A stretch of 64,000 nt of DNA from Cyanobacteria bacterium FACHB-63 (GCA_014695255.1 JACJNX010000077.1:62001-126000); one strand, 5' to 3'; shown: positions 51,764 to 61,940, counted from the first letter of the stretch. The notes: generated by a model not told the origin, from the letters alone. Program-made: numbers and translations.

Positions 51764-53500
51764 TTAATAGTGATTGCCAACTTTGCGATGGTGTACAGCC
51801 GTTAGCGCATCTGCTTTTGCGACTCGTCCTGTAGTAACGGTGCTGTAAACAATCCAGTGATCAGGGCATTCCATCCGGCTCACGACTTCGCACTCTAGAT
51901 AAGCCAATGATTCTGCCAGAATCGGTGAGCCATTCGTCGCAGGATAGGTGGTGACATCGGCAAATCGATCGGCTCCCGGCGCAAATCGCTTGAGGAAGTG
52001 CTTCATTAATGCCTGATATTTTCCTTCTTCAAGCGCATTCAGCACGAAGTGATCGCCAATGTGCAGGAACGATTCGATCGCCCGATCTTTGGCAACCGCG
52101 ATCGAGACTCCGAGCGGTTCAGAACTTGCCTGCGCTACCCAGGATGCCAGCATTGCACTAGAGATGCCGCCTTTTTTAGCAGTGATGATGTATAGACCAC
52201 CGCTGATGCGACCGAGGGCTTTATCCAACTCGGTGTCGAGTGCCTTCATCTGCTTGACTGTGCGATCGCGAGTGAGCCACTGTCCTAAGTCTGTGCCGGA
52301 CTCTTCACAAAGCTGGTAAAGTGCCTCATTTGGTTCGGTTGTGATTTTGATCGGCTCGAATTTCTCAACTAGCCCAATTTCGCGGATGCGATTACGAATT
52401 GGGTAGACCGCTTCATCGTCATCACCTCCGACTTCAAATAATCCAAAGTTCTGCTTAGAATTTGCGGCAGCAAGAATGGTACCGATCGCGGCGGCAGCGT
52501 TTTCAGCAACTTCTCCAGATTGCGGAGGCATTCCCAGAACGATCGCGCTTGCGAGTTCGACCAGTTCACGAACTTCTTGCGGTTCAGCGACGCGCAGATC
52601 CATGATTTCAACGGCGACTCCAGTCTTGGTGATTCCGGTTGTGATCGCTTGTGCGAGTTGATCGCCGTACCCATGTCCTGCCACGTAGAATAAGCCAACA
52701 GTTGTGGTCGCTTTTGCTTGAGTTTGGCTCCAATCTTGGTAGCGTCCGACTAATTCTTCGATGTTGTAGCGCAGAAGAGGTCCGTGACCTGTGGCGATCG
52801 TGGTAATTTCGGGAAGTTCTTTGATGCGTTTGATCGCTCCAAGTACCGATCGGGCGTTCGGAGCCATAAGGCAGTCGTAGTATAGACGAAACTCGGCTTC
52901 GAGAATGTCAAGATCTTCATCGTAGGTGTGATCGTCACAGAAGTGCATTCCGAACGCATCACAGGTAAATAGCGTTTGCGTTTTGTGGTCGTAGGTAAAA
53001 ATTGTGTCGGGCCAATGTAAGTTCGGGGCGGAGACAAATTCAAGTTCGTGTCCATTACCGAGATCTAGACGATCGCCGCTTTTGACAACTTTACTCTTGA
53101 ACGGCTGATGCACCAAGTTTTCGAGAAATTGGATCGCAACTTTTGCACCCACGACGATGATATCCGGGTTGAGTTCTAGAACATCGCGGACTAAGCCACT
53201 ATGATCTGGCTCGGTATGGCTGATGATTAGATAATCAATGTCCTGTGGGTCAATCAACTCATTTAGAGCATCAATATAGAGTTCACGGAATTTCGCGTGC
53301 GAGGTATCAACTAGCGCAACTTTCTCGCCTTTAATTAAAAAAGAATTGTAAGTTGTTCCGTTCTCAAGAGAAAATTCGATATCGAAGCGATCGCGATCCC
53401 AATCGAGCGATCGAATCGTGGTAGTTTCGGGTGCAATATCGCTGATTTCGGTAGTGAGACGAACTCGTGATCGAGTTGAGCGAGGAGCAGAAGCGACCAT
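51764..53500 (-). CDS. flv3: flavodiiron protein Flv3 (FlvB type)
   Basis: The 578-residue protein has the same three-domain plan as its downstream partner. The diiron ligands are canonical: SHTEPDHSG, LHWPDTIF, CDAFGMHF and ATGHGPLL, which marks the FlvB (Flv3/Flv4) group. The flavodoxin domain begins GLFYVAGHGYGDQLAQAI and the C-terminal flavin reductase domain is complete. Flv1/Flv3 heterodimers drain excess photosystem I electrons under fluctuating light. It lies first, with 96 bases to flv1, so the two are probably one transcript. Confidence 0.9.
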   Translation of the reverse strand: MVASAPRSTRSRVRLTTEISDIAPETTTIRSLDWDRDRFDIEFSLENGTTYNSFLIKGEKVALVDTSHAKFRELYIDALNELIDPQDIDYLIISHTEPDHSGLVRDVLELNPDIIVVGAKVAIQFLENLVHQPFKSKVVKSGDRLDLGNGHELEFVSAPNLHWPDTIFTYDHKTQTLFTCDAFGMHFCDDHTYDEDLDILEAEFRLYYDCLMAPNARSVLGAIKRIKELPEITTIATGHGPLLRYNIEELVGRYQDWSQTQAKATTTVGLFYVAGHGYGDQLAQAITTGITKTGVAVEIMDLRVAEPQEVRELVELASAIVLGMPPQSGEVAENAAAAIGTILAAANSKQNFGLFEVGGDDDEAVYPIRNRIREIGLVEKFEPIKITTEPNEALYQLCEESGTDLGQWLTRDRTVKQMKALDTELDKALGRISGGLYIITAKKGGISSAMLASWVAQASSEPLGVSIAVAKDRAIESFLHIGDHFVLNALEEGKYQALMKHFLKRFAPGADRFADVTTYPATNGSPILAESLAYLECEVVSRMECPDHWIVYSTVTTGRVAKADALTAVHHRKVGNHY

Positions 53501-53608
53501 AAACGATCTCCCAGAGGTAAGGTAAACGATAACGCAGTTCTCTTATAGCTTGATTGTCGCGCCTTGTATCTCAATCTGTAAAGTTTCAATAAGTAAGCAT
53601 ACCTATAA

Positions 53609-54406
53609 ATGAAACTGATTACAAGCCGTTGGATTGCGCTAAATATCGGAAACTCCCGTCTTCATTGGGCTTTGTTTGAAGGCGACCAAATTCAACAAAG
53701 ATATAATATGTCACATATTGCCGAGAATTCAGTGATTTCGCTGAATGATCGCGATTCCAACTCTACAGCAAAATCGATTAGCTTAGTTTATCAATCAACT
53801 CCTTGGATAAGTATTGACACAGAGCTATGGGTCGCGTCAGTTGTCCCGGAGCAGGTTGATTACTGGCGAAAAGTTCCCAATTTTCACTGCATCTCTCTCA
53901 GCGAAATTCCTCTTCATCAGCTTTATTCTACGCTTGGTGTCGATCGTGCTTTAGCCTTGTGGGGTGCTCTCCAGATCTATGGTAGTCCAGCCTTAGTCAT
54001 CGACTGCGGAACGGCAATGACTTTTACAGGTGCGAACGAAAAGCATGAGTTGATTGGCGGCGCGATCGTGCCTGGAGTACGGTTACAGTTTCAAGCCCTG
54101 GGACAACAGACCGCAGCGCTTCCGACGATCGAGCAAATTGAAACCCTGCCTGAGCGCTGGGCAAGAAATACCCAAACTGCGATCGAAAGTGGAATTTTGA
54201 ACACACTTTTGGCAGGAATTCGCAGTTTCATCGAAGACTGGAATCAGCAGTTTGAGAAGAGTACGATCATCCTAACCGGAGGCGATGCGGAATTAATTTA
54301 TCAACTGTTTGAGCAGACCGAGCCGCAAATGTTTGAGCAGCTTCGACTCGATTTGGATTTAGTGTTTTGGGGAATGAGATCGGTTCGTAACTCCTTGAAA
54401 CTTTAA
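53609..54406 (+). CDS. coaX: type III pantothenate kinase
   Basis: The 265-residue ASKHA-fold kinase has LNIGNSRLHW (P-loop-like strand), GVDRALALWGA, VIDCGTAMTFTGA and GGAIVPGVRLQ. The first phosphate-motif aspartate is Asn here (LNIGNSR), a variation I believe is usual in cyanobacterial CoaX. It phosphorylates pantothenate, the first step of CoA synthesis. Its stop overlaps the end of the convergent Nudix gene by 4 bases. Confidence 0.88.
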   Translation: MKLITSRWIALNIGNSRLHWALFEGDQIQQRYNMSHIAENSVISLNDRDSNSTAKSISLVYQSTPWISIDTELWVASVVPEQVDYWRKVPNFHCISLSEIPLHQLYSTLGVDRALALWGALQIYGSPALVIDCGTAMTFTGANEKHELIGGAIVPGVRLQFQALGQQTAALPTIEQIETLPERWARNTQTAIESGILNTLLAGIRSFIEDWNQQFEKSTIILTGGDAELIYQLFEQTEPQMFEQLRLDLDLVFWGMRSVRNSLKL

Positions 54407-54858
54407 GCGATCGTAGTTCTGCCCGCGAAATAATCTTGTAGCTGCTGATTGTGATCATGCGAGAGCTTGCCGGGGGGTAGATGTGAGCAATGGAACGCCT
54501 GCACATCTGCTACTTCATCGATATCCTTTGGATTGAAGATTCCGGTTGCTTCCACTTCAACAACGACGCAAATTGAGTGCATCCGTGGATCGCGATCGGG
54601 AGCCGAGTAAATTCCGACTAATCGCCGAATTTTGGTCAGTTCCAAACCTGTTTCCTCGACAAGTTCGCGTCGAATCGCCGTCGGCAAATCTTCGCCCCAA
54701 TCGACAAGGCCTCCGGGAAGGCTCCATAGTCCGTTATCTCGTCGCCGAATTAGCACAATGCGATCGTCCGGCAAAATTGTAATAATGCTTGTCCCAGTAA
54801 TTGGGTGACGGAAGATCACACCCAGAATGGTTTGGAAATATCGCCAGAACCAACGCAT
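54403..54858 (-). CDS. Nudix hydrolase
   Basis: The protein is 151 residues from MRWFWRYFQTILGV; the open frame extends 44 codons upstream into the peroxiredoxin gene. The Nudix box is complete: GGLVDWGEDLPTAIRREL then VEETGLEL. A hydrophobic N-terminal stretch (WFWRYFQTILGVIF) suggests membrane contact. Substrate unknown; the conserved HNQQ region near the C-terminus is typical of ADP-ribose-pyrophosphatase-like cyanobacterial members. Convergent with coaX. Confidence 0.87.
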   Translation of the reverse strand: MRWFWRYFQTILGVIFRHPITGTSIITILPDDRIVLIRRRDNGLWSLPGGLVDWGEDLPTAIRRELVEETGLELTKIRRLVGIYSAPDRDPRMHSICVVVEVEATGIFNPKDIDEVADVQAFHCSHLPPGKLSHDHNQQLQDYFAGRTTIA

Positions 54859-54958
54859 AAATTCATGATATGAGGTGAAGGGGTTGAAATGCCTAGAAGC
54901 GGTAGAAGCAGTCAAGCCGGGATTTCTGGTAGAGCCGAGACACTGGAAAGTAAGCAAG

Positions 54959-55417
54959 TCACGCGAGATCAGCGAGAACTTGCGCCGCATGAAGCTCAGG
55001 TTTTACTTTGCGGTAGATTTGCTCGATCGTACCATCTGGGCTGATGACAAAGGTGTTTCGGATTACTCCCAGGAACTCTTTGCCCATAAACTTCTTCAAT
55101 CCATAACTCTCATAAGTTTCTGCCACTTTGCCGCTTTCATCACACAGCAGTGGAAACGGCAAGTTGTACTTCTTCGCAAACTTCTCATGAGATTTAGCAT
55201 CATCAGCGCTAATTCCCAATAAAACGATGTCTTGCGCCTGATATTGCTCGTAAGCATCCCGAAATCCGCAAGCTTCTTTAGTGCATCCGGGCGTATTATC
55301 GCGAGGATAGAAGTACAAAACGACTCGCCTTCCTTTGAAATCCGCAAGCTTGACTAAATTTCCCTGGGTATCGGGTAAACAGAAGTCAGGAGCACGATCG
55401 CCTACATTTAATCCCAT
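54959..55417 (-). CDS. bcp: peroxiredoxin, PrxQ/BCP type
   Basis: The 152-residue thioredoxin-fold protein has peroxidatic Cys in [16 protein letters not shown]; the second cysteine of the CxxxxC pair is present. It reduces peroxides with electrons from thioredoxin. [16 protein letters not shown] is typical of the PrxQ group. It follows argH by 2 bases between stop and start, so the two are co-transcribed. Confidence 0.94.
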   Translation of the reverse strand: MGLNVGDRAPDFCLPDTQGNLVKLADFKGRRVVLYFYPRDNTPGCTKEACGFRDAYEQYQAQDIVLLGISADDAKSHEKFAKKYNLPFPLLCDESGKVAETYESYGLKKFMGKEFLGVIRNTFVISPDGTIEQIYRKVKPELHAAQVLADLA

Positions 55418-55419
55418 AC

Positions 55420-56829
55420 TTAGCCCTGCTGAAATCGTTGTTTTGCAGATGCGATCGCCCGATTAATCTGCTCGAACCCAGTTCCACCAAAGCTATTTCG
55501 AGCCGCAACGACTTGGGCAGGCGCGATCGCGTCGTAAATGTCTGACTCAAACGCGGGATGAAGTTCTTTCCATTCTGCAAGGGTTAGGTCTTTAAGCAGC
55601 TTGTTGGCTGCGAGGCACGATCGCACCACTTTCCCAACTAAGTTATACGCTTCTCTAAAGGGAACTCCTTTTGCCGCAAGGTAATCCGCCACATCAGTTG
55701 CATTCGAGAAGTCTTCTGTCACTGCTTCGTTTAATCGCGCTGTGCGGAACTCCAAGCCTTCTTGAAATAGAATTGTCATCGCTTCTAGACAAGCCTTGAC
55801 GGTGTTCACAGAATCGAACAAGGCTTCTTTGTCTTCTTGCAAATCCTTGTTGTAAGCGAGTGGCAGTCCTTTCATCAGCACTAACATTCCCTGCAAATGT
55901 CCGAAGACTCGCCCTGTTTTACCACGTACAAGTTCTGGCACATCAGGATTCTTTTTTTGCGGCATGATGCTCGATCCGGTAGCACAGCTATCTTTCAGTG
56001 TGACAAAGCTGAATTCTTGAGATGCCCAAAAAATCACTTCTTCCGACAGGCGGCTAAGATGCACCATGATCAAACTTGCAGCGCAAAGGAATTCGATCGC
56101 GAAGTCTCGATCGCTCACGCCATCTAAGCTGTTTTCGTACAGTCCCCCGAACTCTAATAATTCGGCGGTGTAATGTCGGTCGATCGGAAAGGTTGTTCCC
56201 GCTAGCGCCCCTGATCCCAGTGGTGAAACGTTGACTCGCTGATAAATTTCGCCTAGCCGCGTCCAGTCGCGCTGCGTCATCTCGAAATACGCCAGCAAAT
56301 GATGTGCCAAACTAATTGGCTGCGCCCGTTGTAGATGGGTATAGCCGGGAATCAGTGTCTTAACGTGCTGCTCAGCGAGTCCGAGTAAAACGCCTTGAAA
56401 GTCTCGAATCTGATGACGAATCTCTTGAATTTGGGCGCGGAGATAAAGGCGGGTATCGGTTCCAACCTGGTCGTTGCGCGATCGAGCGGTATGTAATTTC
56501 TTGCCGACATCGCCCAAAATCTCGGTTAAACGCCGTTCTACGGCAAAATGCACATCTTCCGCGTCAATGCCGGGTTGAAACTGTCCTTGGCGATATTCTT
56601 GCCGGATTTGCTCTAGTCCGTTGACTAACTGATCGCCCTCTTCCGCAGAAATAATGCCAGTTTTTGCCAGCATTTTTGCGTGTGCTTGCGATCCCGTTAA
56701 ATCATATTCAATTAGCTCGATATCAAATCCAATGCTGGCGTTAAACTGCGCGATCGCGGGATGCAATGCCGTTTCAAAACGCTGGCTCCAAGTTTGAGAA
56801 GGTTTAGATTCAGAAGACTGCTGACTCAA
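55420..56829 (-). CDS. argH: argininosuccinate lyase
   Basis: The 469-residue enzyme of the fumarase/aspartase superfamily has the signature [12 protein letters not shown], plus [19 protein letters not shown] (substrate site) and [13 protein letters not shown]. It cleaves argininosuccinate to arginine and fumarate, the last step of arginine synthesis. Residue count and motifs are normal. It leads a two-gene unit with the peroxiredoxin gene. Confidence 0.96.
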   Translation of the reverse strand: MSQQSSESKPSQTWSQRFETALHPAIAQFNASIGFDIELIEYDLTGSQAHAKMLAKTGIISAEEGDQLVNGLEQIRQEYRQGQFQPGIDAEDVHFAVERRLTEILGDVGKKLHTARSRNDQVGTDTRLYLRAQIQEIRHQIRDFQGVLLGLAEQHVKTLIPGYTHLQRAQPISLAHHLLAYFEMTQRDWTRLGEIYQRVNVSPLGSGALAGTTFPIDRHYTAELLEFGGLYENSLDGVSDRDFAIEFLCAASLIMVHLSRLSEEVIFWASQEFSFVTLKDSCATGSSIMPQKKNPDVPELVRGKTGRVFGHLQGMLVLMKGLPLAYNKDLQEDKEALFDSVNTVKACLEAMTILFQEGLEFRTARLNEAVTEDFSNATDVADYLAAKGVPFREAYNLVGKVVRSCLAANKLLKDLTLAEWKELHPAFESDIYDAIAPAQVVAARNSFGGTGFEQINRAIASAKQRFQQG

Positions 56830-56938
56830 GGGAACTCTTTGTCGATCAACTGCAAGTTCTAAGCCTACCGCAAACGGTTGAAAAGAAGGGATGAAGCTCA
56901 GATTAATTTTTCATCCCAGTTAAAGAGCCTCGCTGGAA

Positions 56939-57169
56939 TTAGCCGAACGAAGTAAAGGTTCTGACGAAATATCCTAGTCCGGCTCCTAACACAAATGCCC
57001 AAACCTGACCCGTTCTGACAAAGTGATTCCAGCTTTTGCCGACATTCCCGGTAATATCGGTTTGCTTGAATTCCTGAGCCAGCATGTTGACATCGATCGA
57101 TTGCACAAAATCGCTCAGATGCAGGGTGTGATCGAACCAGGTGGATAGATCTAAAACAAGATGAATCAT
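56939..57169 (-). CDS. small membrane protein, function unknown
   Basis: The protein is 76 residues from MIHLVLDLSTWFDHT; an open frame begins 11 codons earlier without a better start. It has one membrane segment near the C-terminus (VWAFVLGAGLGYFVRTF). Small proteins with this layout are conserved in cyanobacteria but I do not recognise a named family. It is in the same direction as argH, 110 bases behind. Confidence 0.6.
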   Translation of the reverse strand: MIHLVLDLSTWFDHTLHLSDFVQSIDVNMLAQEFKQTDITGNVGKSWNHFVRTGQVWAFVLGAGLGYFVRTFTSFG

Positions 57170-57243
57170 GTGATTGTGCCGTGGTTGGTTTGCTCTCAGC
57201 ACAGTCTTATCACAGGAATCCGGTTCGAGAGTCCGAGAAAATG

Positions 57244-57951
57244 CTAGTTCAGAAGCGGCATGACTGAGGTCGCGATGATCGCTGCCTGCGTACGATCGCG
57301 GAGATTCAAACGTCCTAGAATGCTGGCAACGTGGTTTTTCACGGTTCCTTCAGAGATTTCGAGCGATTGGGCAATTTCCCGATTGCTTGATCCTTCTGCG
57401 ATCAGTCTTAACACTTGACGCTCACGAGCCGTCAGCTTGGCAAATCCAGGCGGTAAGCTAGGAGCAGAAGCACGACGCTGGGACGGCATAAACGGCAGCA
57501 CGTTCGTTATCGCTGGCTCGGCAGGACTGGTTTCTTCGATCGAGGGTGCGAGCGCTTTCTGCAAGATTCCGGGACTGAGTTGAGTAAAACCTTTGTGCGC
57601 GGTACGAACGGCATTAGCTAACTCGTCCGGCGACATATCCTTGAGCAGGTAGCCCCGCGCTCCGACTCGTAGGGCAGTCCGGACTGAGGCTTCGTCATCA
57701 CTAGCAGTTAGAACCAAGACGCGAGTTTTCGGGCAGCGCTCACTAATGGCTTGAGTTGCAGTAATGCCATCCATTTTTGGCATTTTCAAGTCCATCAGCA
57801 CGACATCCGGCTGGAGGACTTCTGTTTGCTCCACCGCATCATAACCGTTGTCTACATCTGCTACAACTTGCAGATCAGGCTCCTGCTCTAGAAGCGCTTT
57901 CAATCCTTCTCGAATGAGGTTCTGGTCATCGGCTAACAATACGCGAATCAT
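57244..57951 (-). CDS. NarL/LuxR-type response regulator
   Basis: The 235-residue protein has a receiver (about 1-120, LLADDQNLIREG, phospho-aspartate in VLMDLKMPKMDG, K in GYLLKDMSP). A linker with alanine/proline-rich stretches follows. The LuxR-type helix-turn-helix (about 165-230) reads LTARERQVLRLIAEGSSN, then EISEGTVKNHV. It should bind DNA as a phosphorylated dimer. No partner kinase is adjacent. Monocistronic, with about 240 bases upstream before the divergent PMT gene. Confidence 0.93.
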   Translation of the reverse strand: MIRVLLADDQNLIREGLKALLEQEPDLQVVADVDNGYDAVEQTEVLQPDVVLMDLKMPKMDGITATQAISERCPKTRVLVLTASDDEASVRTALRVGARGYLLKDMSPDELANAVRTAHKGFTQLSPGILQKALAPSIEETSPAEPAITNVLPFMPSQRRASAPSLPPGFAKLTARERQVLRLIAEGSSNREIAQSLEISEGTVKNHVASILGRLNLRDRTQAAIIATSVMPLLN

Positions 57952-58191
57952 ACAGTGCTTTCCTCTTGTCAGAGACGAAGTTTAGGGATGGGGGCGATCG
58001 AAAAACTCCTGAACGCAATGAACTCGAAATAAAGTAACCGTTGAGGAAATCGCTTTTGATGGTTTGTAAAACATTATCAAAACATTTTTTCGTTTTTATA
58101 GAAATAAATCAAGCCTTTGTGACAGAAATTTACCAAATTGGAGGAGAAGTCAGTATGCTGAAAGACTAGAAAAAATGGCACTGAAGTTGTG

Positions 58192-59673
58192 ATGCGGAAG
58201 ACTAAGCAACCCGTCAAGCCGATCTCTTGGTTTCGGCTCGGAATCCTTGGAATATTTCTTGTATCGCTGGGTTTACGCTTTTGGGGACTCGGACGATTTA
58301 ATACACTCGTTTTTGACGAAGTTTATTATGCAAAGTTTGCGAATAACTACTTAACTGGGACGAGATTCTTCGATGGTCATCCGCCGTTAAGCAAATACTT
58401 AATCGCGATCGGAATCTGGATTGGGAATCGTCTTCCGCTCGGTCAGGATACTGTAAATAATTTAGCAGGTTCAACTTTAAGTACCTGGAGTTATCGCTGG
58501 CTGAATGCGTTAACGGGTTCCTTTATTCCGCTAGTCATTTCTGCGATCGCATACCAACTTAGTCAACGTCGTAGCTACGCTCTGATTGCCGGAATCCTTG
58601 CAGCGATGGACGGTCTATTCCTGGTTGAGTCACGCTACGCCCTGAATAATGTCTACCTTGTACTATTCGGGTTGTTGGGGCAATTGCTCTTGCTATTAAG
58701 TTTACGATCGTCAAAAAGATTGAATTGGCTTTTAGTTGGATCTGGAGTATTTTTTGCTGCCTCTGCTTCAATCAAATGGAACGGATTATGGTTCTTGATG
58801 AGTGCTTACTTTCTATGGGGATTAGGTTGGCTATTTCGCTGGATTAATTGGATAGGTTTGCGATCGCAACAATCCACAGAGATTTCTAATCATCCATTAC
58901 CAACTTCGCCGTTGTATCGAATTACACAGATTAATTTGTTCTCTTTTTTACTCTGTTTTGCAGGTATTCCAGCGCTGTTTTATTGGTTAATTTGGCTACC
59001 CCATCTTCATCTAAATCCTGAATTTGATTTTGTCGAAGTTCAAAGGCAAATTTTGTCTTACCATCAACGAGTGGGTAGCGGCATGGATATTCATCCTTAC
59101 TGCTCAACTTGGTACAGTTGGATACTAATGCTTCGTCCAGTTGCGTATTTTTATCAAGTTGCAAGTTCACCGACTGATCCAATTCCAAACGGAAGTTCTG
59201 CACTAATTCTTCAGCCTGGACGAGTCGTTTACGATGTTCACGCGATCGGCAATCCAGCGCTATGGTGGTTTTCTTCGGTAGCGATCGTATTTCTCATTTG
59301 GATACTTGTCGAACACTGGCATATCTTGCCAAGTCTAGTTACAGTCCAAGCGCCCAAGCTAGGATATTTGCCGCCTCAAGAGCTATGGATTGTGCTGTTT
59401 CTAATGACTGGGTATGTAGCGAATTTACTGCCCTGGATGCCTGTATCGCGCTGTGTGTTTCTGTATCACTATATGGGATCGTCCGTTTATGCCACGATGG
59501 GACTGGCTTGGCTGGTCGATCGCTGGCTTCGTAAGCGCGAATCTCGTGCGCTCGGAATTGGCGTAATCCTGCTTTGTGCGATCGCGTTTGTGTTTTGGAT
59601 GCCGATTTATCTAGGATTGCCATTGTCGCAATCCGAATATGAGGTGCGAATGTGGCTTCGCTCTTGGATTTGA
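58192..59673 (+). CDS. PMT/GT39-type phospholipid-carrier-dependent glycosyltransferase
   Basis: The 493-residue multi-spanning membrane protein has about ten hydrophobic segments. The catalytic first-loop acidic pair lies in FDEVYYAKFANNYLTG, followed by FFDGHPPLSKYLIA, the PMT signature. A MIR-like loop region and WYSWILMLRPVAYFY follow. It transfers a mannose-type sugar from a polyprenyl phosphate carrier to protein or another acceptor on the outer face of the plasma membrane. The ATG at 58192 is preceded directly by a GTG. Target proteins unknown. Confidence 0.87.
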   Translation: MRKTKQPVKPISWFRLGILGIFLVSLGLRFWGLGRFNTLVFDEVYYAKFANNYLTGTRFFDGHPPLSKYLIAIGIWIGNRLPLGQDTVNNLAGSTLSTWSYRWLNALTGSFIPLVISAIAYQLSQRRSYALIAGILAAMDGLFLVESRYALNNVYLVLFGLLGQLLLLLSLRSSKRLNWLLVGSGVFFAASASIKWNGLWFLMSAYFLWGLGWLFRWINWIGLRSQQSTEISNHPLPTSPLYRITQINLFSFLLCFAGIPALFYWLIWLPHLHLNPEFDFVEVQRQILSYHQRVGSGMDIHPYCSTWYSWILMLRPVAYFYQVASSPTDPIPNGSSALILQPGRVVYDVHAIGNPALWWFSSVAIVFLIWILVEHWHILPSLVTVQAPKLGYLPPQELWIVLFLMTGYVANLLPWMPVSRCVFLYHYMGSSVYATMGLAWLVDRWLRKRESRALGIGVILLCAIAFVFWMPIYLGLPLSQSEYEVRMWLRSWI

Positions 59674-59690
59674 TGACTCTAAAATAAACG

Positions 59691-59719
59691 CAACGGGTTC
59701 CATTAAATGAAACCCGTTG
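59691..59719 (-). terminator. terminator between convergent genes
   Basis: CAACGGGTT (59691-59699) and AACCCGTTG (59711-59719) form a 9-bp stem, extended by an inner CAT/ATG pair. The minus-strand exit is T-rich (GTTTATTTTAG), so it suits the coiled-coil gene at 59745 best. Confidence 0.7.
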
Positions 59720-59744
59720 AACTCATCCCGATTTTGCTGAGGCT

Positions 59745-60599
59745 CTATTTGATTTTGCTGTCTTCAATTTCGATCTGAGTTGGGGGCAATTTTGCTGCAT
59801 CTCCTGTCTTACTAGAAGACTTCGATCGCGCCTCTCCCGCTTCTTTCACCATATCGGTTGCTTGTTTCAGCAAGTCCTTCAGCATCTTTCGCACTTGCCG
59901 TTCTCGTTGTGCCAGAGCAACTCCCGCTTCACCAATTTGTCGATCGAGGTCTGCCATTTTTTGATCCGCTTGGGTCTTTGCGGATTCGGCTTGCGGTCGG
60001 GCTTGGTCGTACCACTCTTTCGCTTCGTTCAGGTGAGCTTGAGCGCGATCGTGGTAATCCTCGGTGCGAGCAGCTAAATTCGCCCGCAGAATCGCTAACT
60101 GCGCTTGAACTTGGGCATAGCGTCTTTTCAGCAAAGATGCCTCCTCACTATTGCGAATCGCCTCGATTGCGGTCTCGATCTGTTCCCGAACTTCAACAGA
60201 CATATCTCGTGCAGCTTCCTTCAGTCCTTCCATGCCCGCATCGACTTGTTGCTCTAGTTCGTCTTCTTGTTCAGTCAGTTGAGCCTGTAGTCGCTTCACT
60301 TCTGCTTCCGTTTCAGCGATGCGCTGTTGACGAGCGCGACTAATTCCTTCGACGACTCCTTCAACCGAAGCGGTAATGTCTTCTTTGATGTGCGTTCCGC
60401 CTTCTTGCAAACTTGCTGCTGCACTAGAAAACGCATCCCTGACGATCGATCGAATATCTCCGGTTCCTGCTTTCACTTCGGAAGTGATCTGGTCGATCGC
60501 ACTTCGCATAATTTCTCGGATACGATCTGTGCGGAGCTGCCCCACTTCTTTTGCTTGTTTCAGGTCAGATGAGATTTTCTCTTTGACAGAATTAGACAT
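59745..60599 (-). CDS. long coiled-coil protein, apolipoprotein-like
   Basis: The 284-residue protein is highly charged, almost wholly helical and without a membrane segment. Heptad regions cover about 80-150 (IAETEAEVKRLQAQLTEQED) and 155-255. A short acidic tail follows a serine/lysine-rich linker (EARSKSSSKTGD). The amphipathic helices (AREQIE-like repeats) resemble apolipoprotein A/E or phasin-type proteins, so membrane or granule surface binding is possible. Homologues in cyanobacteria are hypothetical. A terminator lies behind the stop. Confidence 0.75.
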   Translation of the reverse strand: MSNSVKEKISSDLKQAKEVGQLRTDRIREIMRSAIDQITSEVKAGTGDIRSIVRDAFSSAAASLQEGGTHIKEDITASVEGVVEGISRARQQRIAETEAEVKRLQAQLTEQEDELEQQVDAGMEGLKEAARDMSVEVREQIETAIEAIRNSEEASLLKRRYAQVQAQLAILRANLAARTEDYHDRAQAHLNEAKEWYDQARPQAESAKTQADQKMADLDRQIGEAGVALAQRERQVRKMLKDLLKQATDMVKEAGEARSKSSSKTGDAAKLPPTQIEIEDSKIK

Positions 60600-60680
60600 A
60601 TGAATCCTCTAATTAAAACCTTATTATTTCTTCTTCTAGTTTGGCGTAGGATTTCTTTAACATCCTCTTTCTTAAGGTTA

Positions 60681-60713
60681 ATAAGAAAAGCTCCTGGTGA
60701 AATACCAGGAGCT
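60681..60713 (-). terminator. rho-independent terminator after the barrel protein gene
   Basis: A 10-bp stem (AGCTCCTGGT 60689-60698 with ACCAGGAGCT 60704-60713) exits into TTTTCTTATT on the minus strand. It is about 75 bases past the stop at 60787. Confidence 0.85.
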
Positions 60714-60786
60714 AAGCTTTGAATTAGATGACCTTAAGCTTCAACAAAACGCTAAGCAAGCTGTGTTCAGATTGCAATTCAAGAAA

Positions 60787-61314
60787 CTAGAATCGCAGAC
60801 CTACACCACCAACAATGCTCAGTGAACCATTGCCGCTTCCTTGATAAGCGTTGATGCCATATTTCGCATCGCTATAAACAACAACGCCTTTTGCGACTTC
60901 TGATTCAACACCTGCTGAAATAACCGCAGAATCTTTGTTGCCGATTTGAGAAGTTTGACCGTCTTTTTGCACAAAACCGTATCCAGCGCCTAGATAAACG
61001 TTCGTGTTTCTAGAAACAGGAAGATCATAGGTTAATGAAGGAATGATCGCACTGTTGTCACCGTTAAACATAACGGAACCTCGAACAGAAACAGGTGCAT
61101 TTGGAATTGCAAACCGACCTTGAATGTTGCCACCAAATACTGCTTCGTCATTACTGACTCCGCCGCTGGTTACGCTGCCGCCAACCCCAGCTCCAACGTA
61201 GCTTCCATCGAAGCGGACAGACTGGGCAGAAGCAGAACCTGCGAAGAACAAAGGAGACAAAGCAAGGGCAGAAAGAGCAGAAAGAGTTGCTACCGATTTG
61301 AGAGAGAGTTTCAT
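60787..61314 (-). CDS. outer-membrane beta-barrel protein
   Basis: The protein is 175 residues from MKLSLKSVATLS, with a signal peptide cleaved after AGSASA-QS. The mature part has alternating hydrophobic strands (FDGSYVGAGVGGSV, TNVYLGAGYGFV and so on) and ends in GVGLRF, a C-terminal phenylalanine as in BAM substrates. It should be an eight-strand barrel like OmpX or OmpA's N-terminal domain. Function unknown. The open frame extends 54 codons upstream, which is not coding-like. Outer-membrane proteins of this kind are the reported targets of Yfr1, but target pairing was not established here. Confidence 0.82.
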   Translation of the reverse strand: MKLSLKSVATLSALSALALSPLFFAGSASAQSVRFDGSYVGAGVGGSVTSGGVSNDEAVFGGNIQGRFAIPNAPVSVRGSVMFNGDNSAIIPSLTYDLPVSRNTNVYLGAGYGFVQKDGQTSQIGNKDSAVISAGVESEVAKGVVVYSDAKYGINAYQGSGNGSLSIVGGVGLRF

Positions 61315-61630
61315 AACTTTTCCTAGCGTGACGAAGAACTTTAGTTGAGGTTTATTGCCTTCAATTCTTACTTTCAATGTCGTAAGAAGTGCTTGATGTG
61401 TTCCCAGAATTTCAAAAGCTTTTGACTTAGTTAGGAGTTCTATATCTTTAGAAGTAGCTCCAGTTTGATCAGACAAAAACTTAAATTGTTTCTGGAGAAG
61501 CCAGCAATAAACTGCATTGATTTCTCATATCTCTGGTATATCTTGCAGAATTTCAAATCATCTTAAACGATGGTCTGTTCTATAAGTGTCACATCATAAA
61601 TAGTGGGATTTTTCTCTCTTTTAAGGCAAC

Positions 61631-61679
61631 AAAAAAGAGACATTCTTTGCAGATTTGCTAAAGAAAATGTCTCTAAAAA
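61631..61679 (-). terminator. terminator-like hairpin with no gene directly ahead
   Basis: AGAGACAT (61636-61643) and ATGTCTCT (61667-61674) pair; CTTT/AAAG extends the stem with a small bulge. On the minus strand the hairpin exits into TTTTTTG. The nearest minus-strand stop upstream of it is at 62054, about 380 bases away. Confidence 0.65.
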
Positions 61680-61940
61680 ATTGATTTTTAGGCGTGAAGA
61701 TTAGCGTTAAAGTTCGGTTTTCCGTCTCATTAGATCAAGAAGTACCTAACCCAAAAGGCTGAGAATAACTACACACGATTAACTGAACTTTTCGGAAGCA
61801 ATATCTTTTAGGTTTCCGAAGGAAGCCGTTTGTGAAGAGTGCGGCTATAGTCATCCTAATTAGTCTAATCAGTTGTGAAATGGGGAGTGGAGTGTCGTTT
61901 CTTTTTCAGCCCCTACTCCTCGTTCATAACTTAATTAGGG

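Noticed and set aside
49946-53500. flv2-flv4 photosystem II-protecting operon
   Set aside because: The sll0218-type gene between the two is missing; adjacency and motifs fit flv3-flv1 better.
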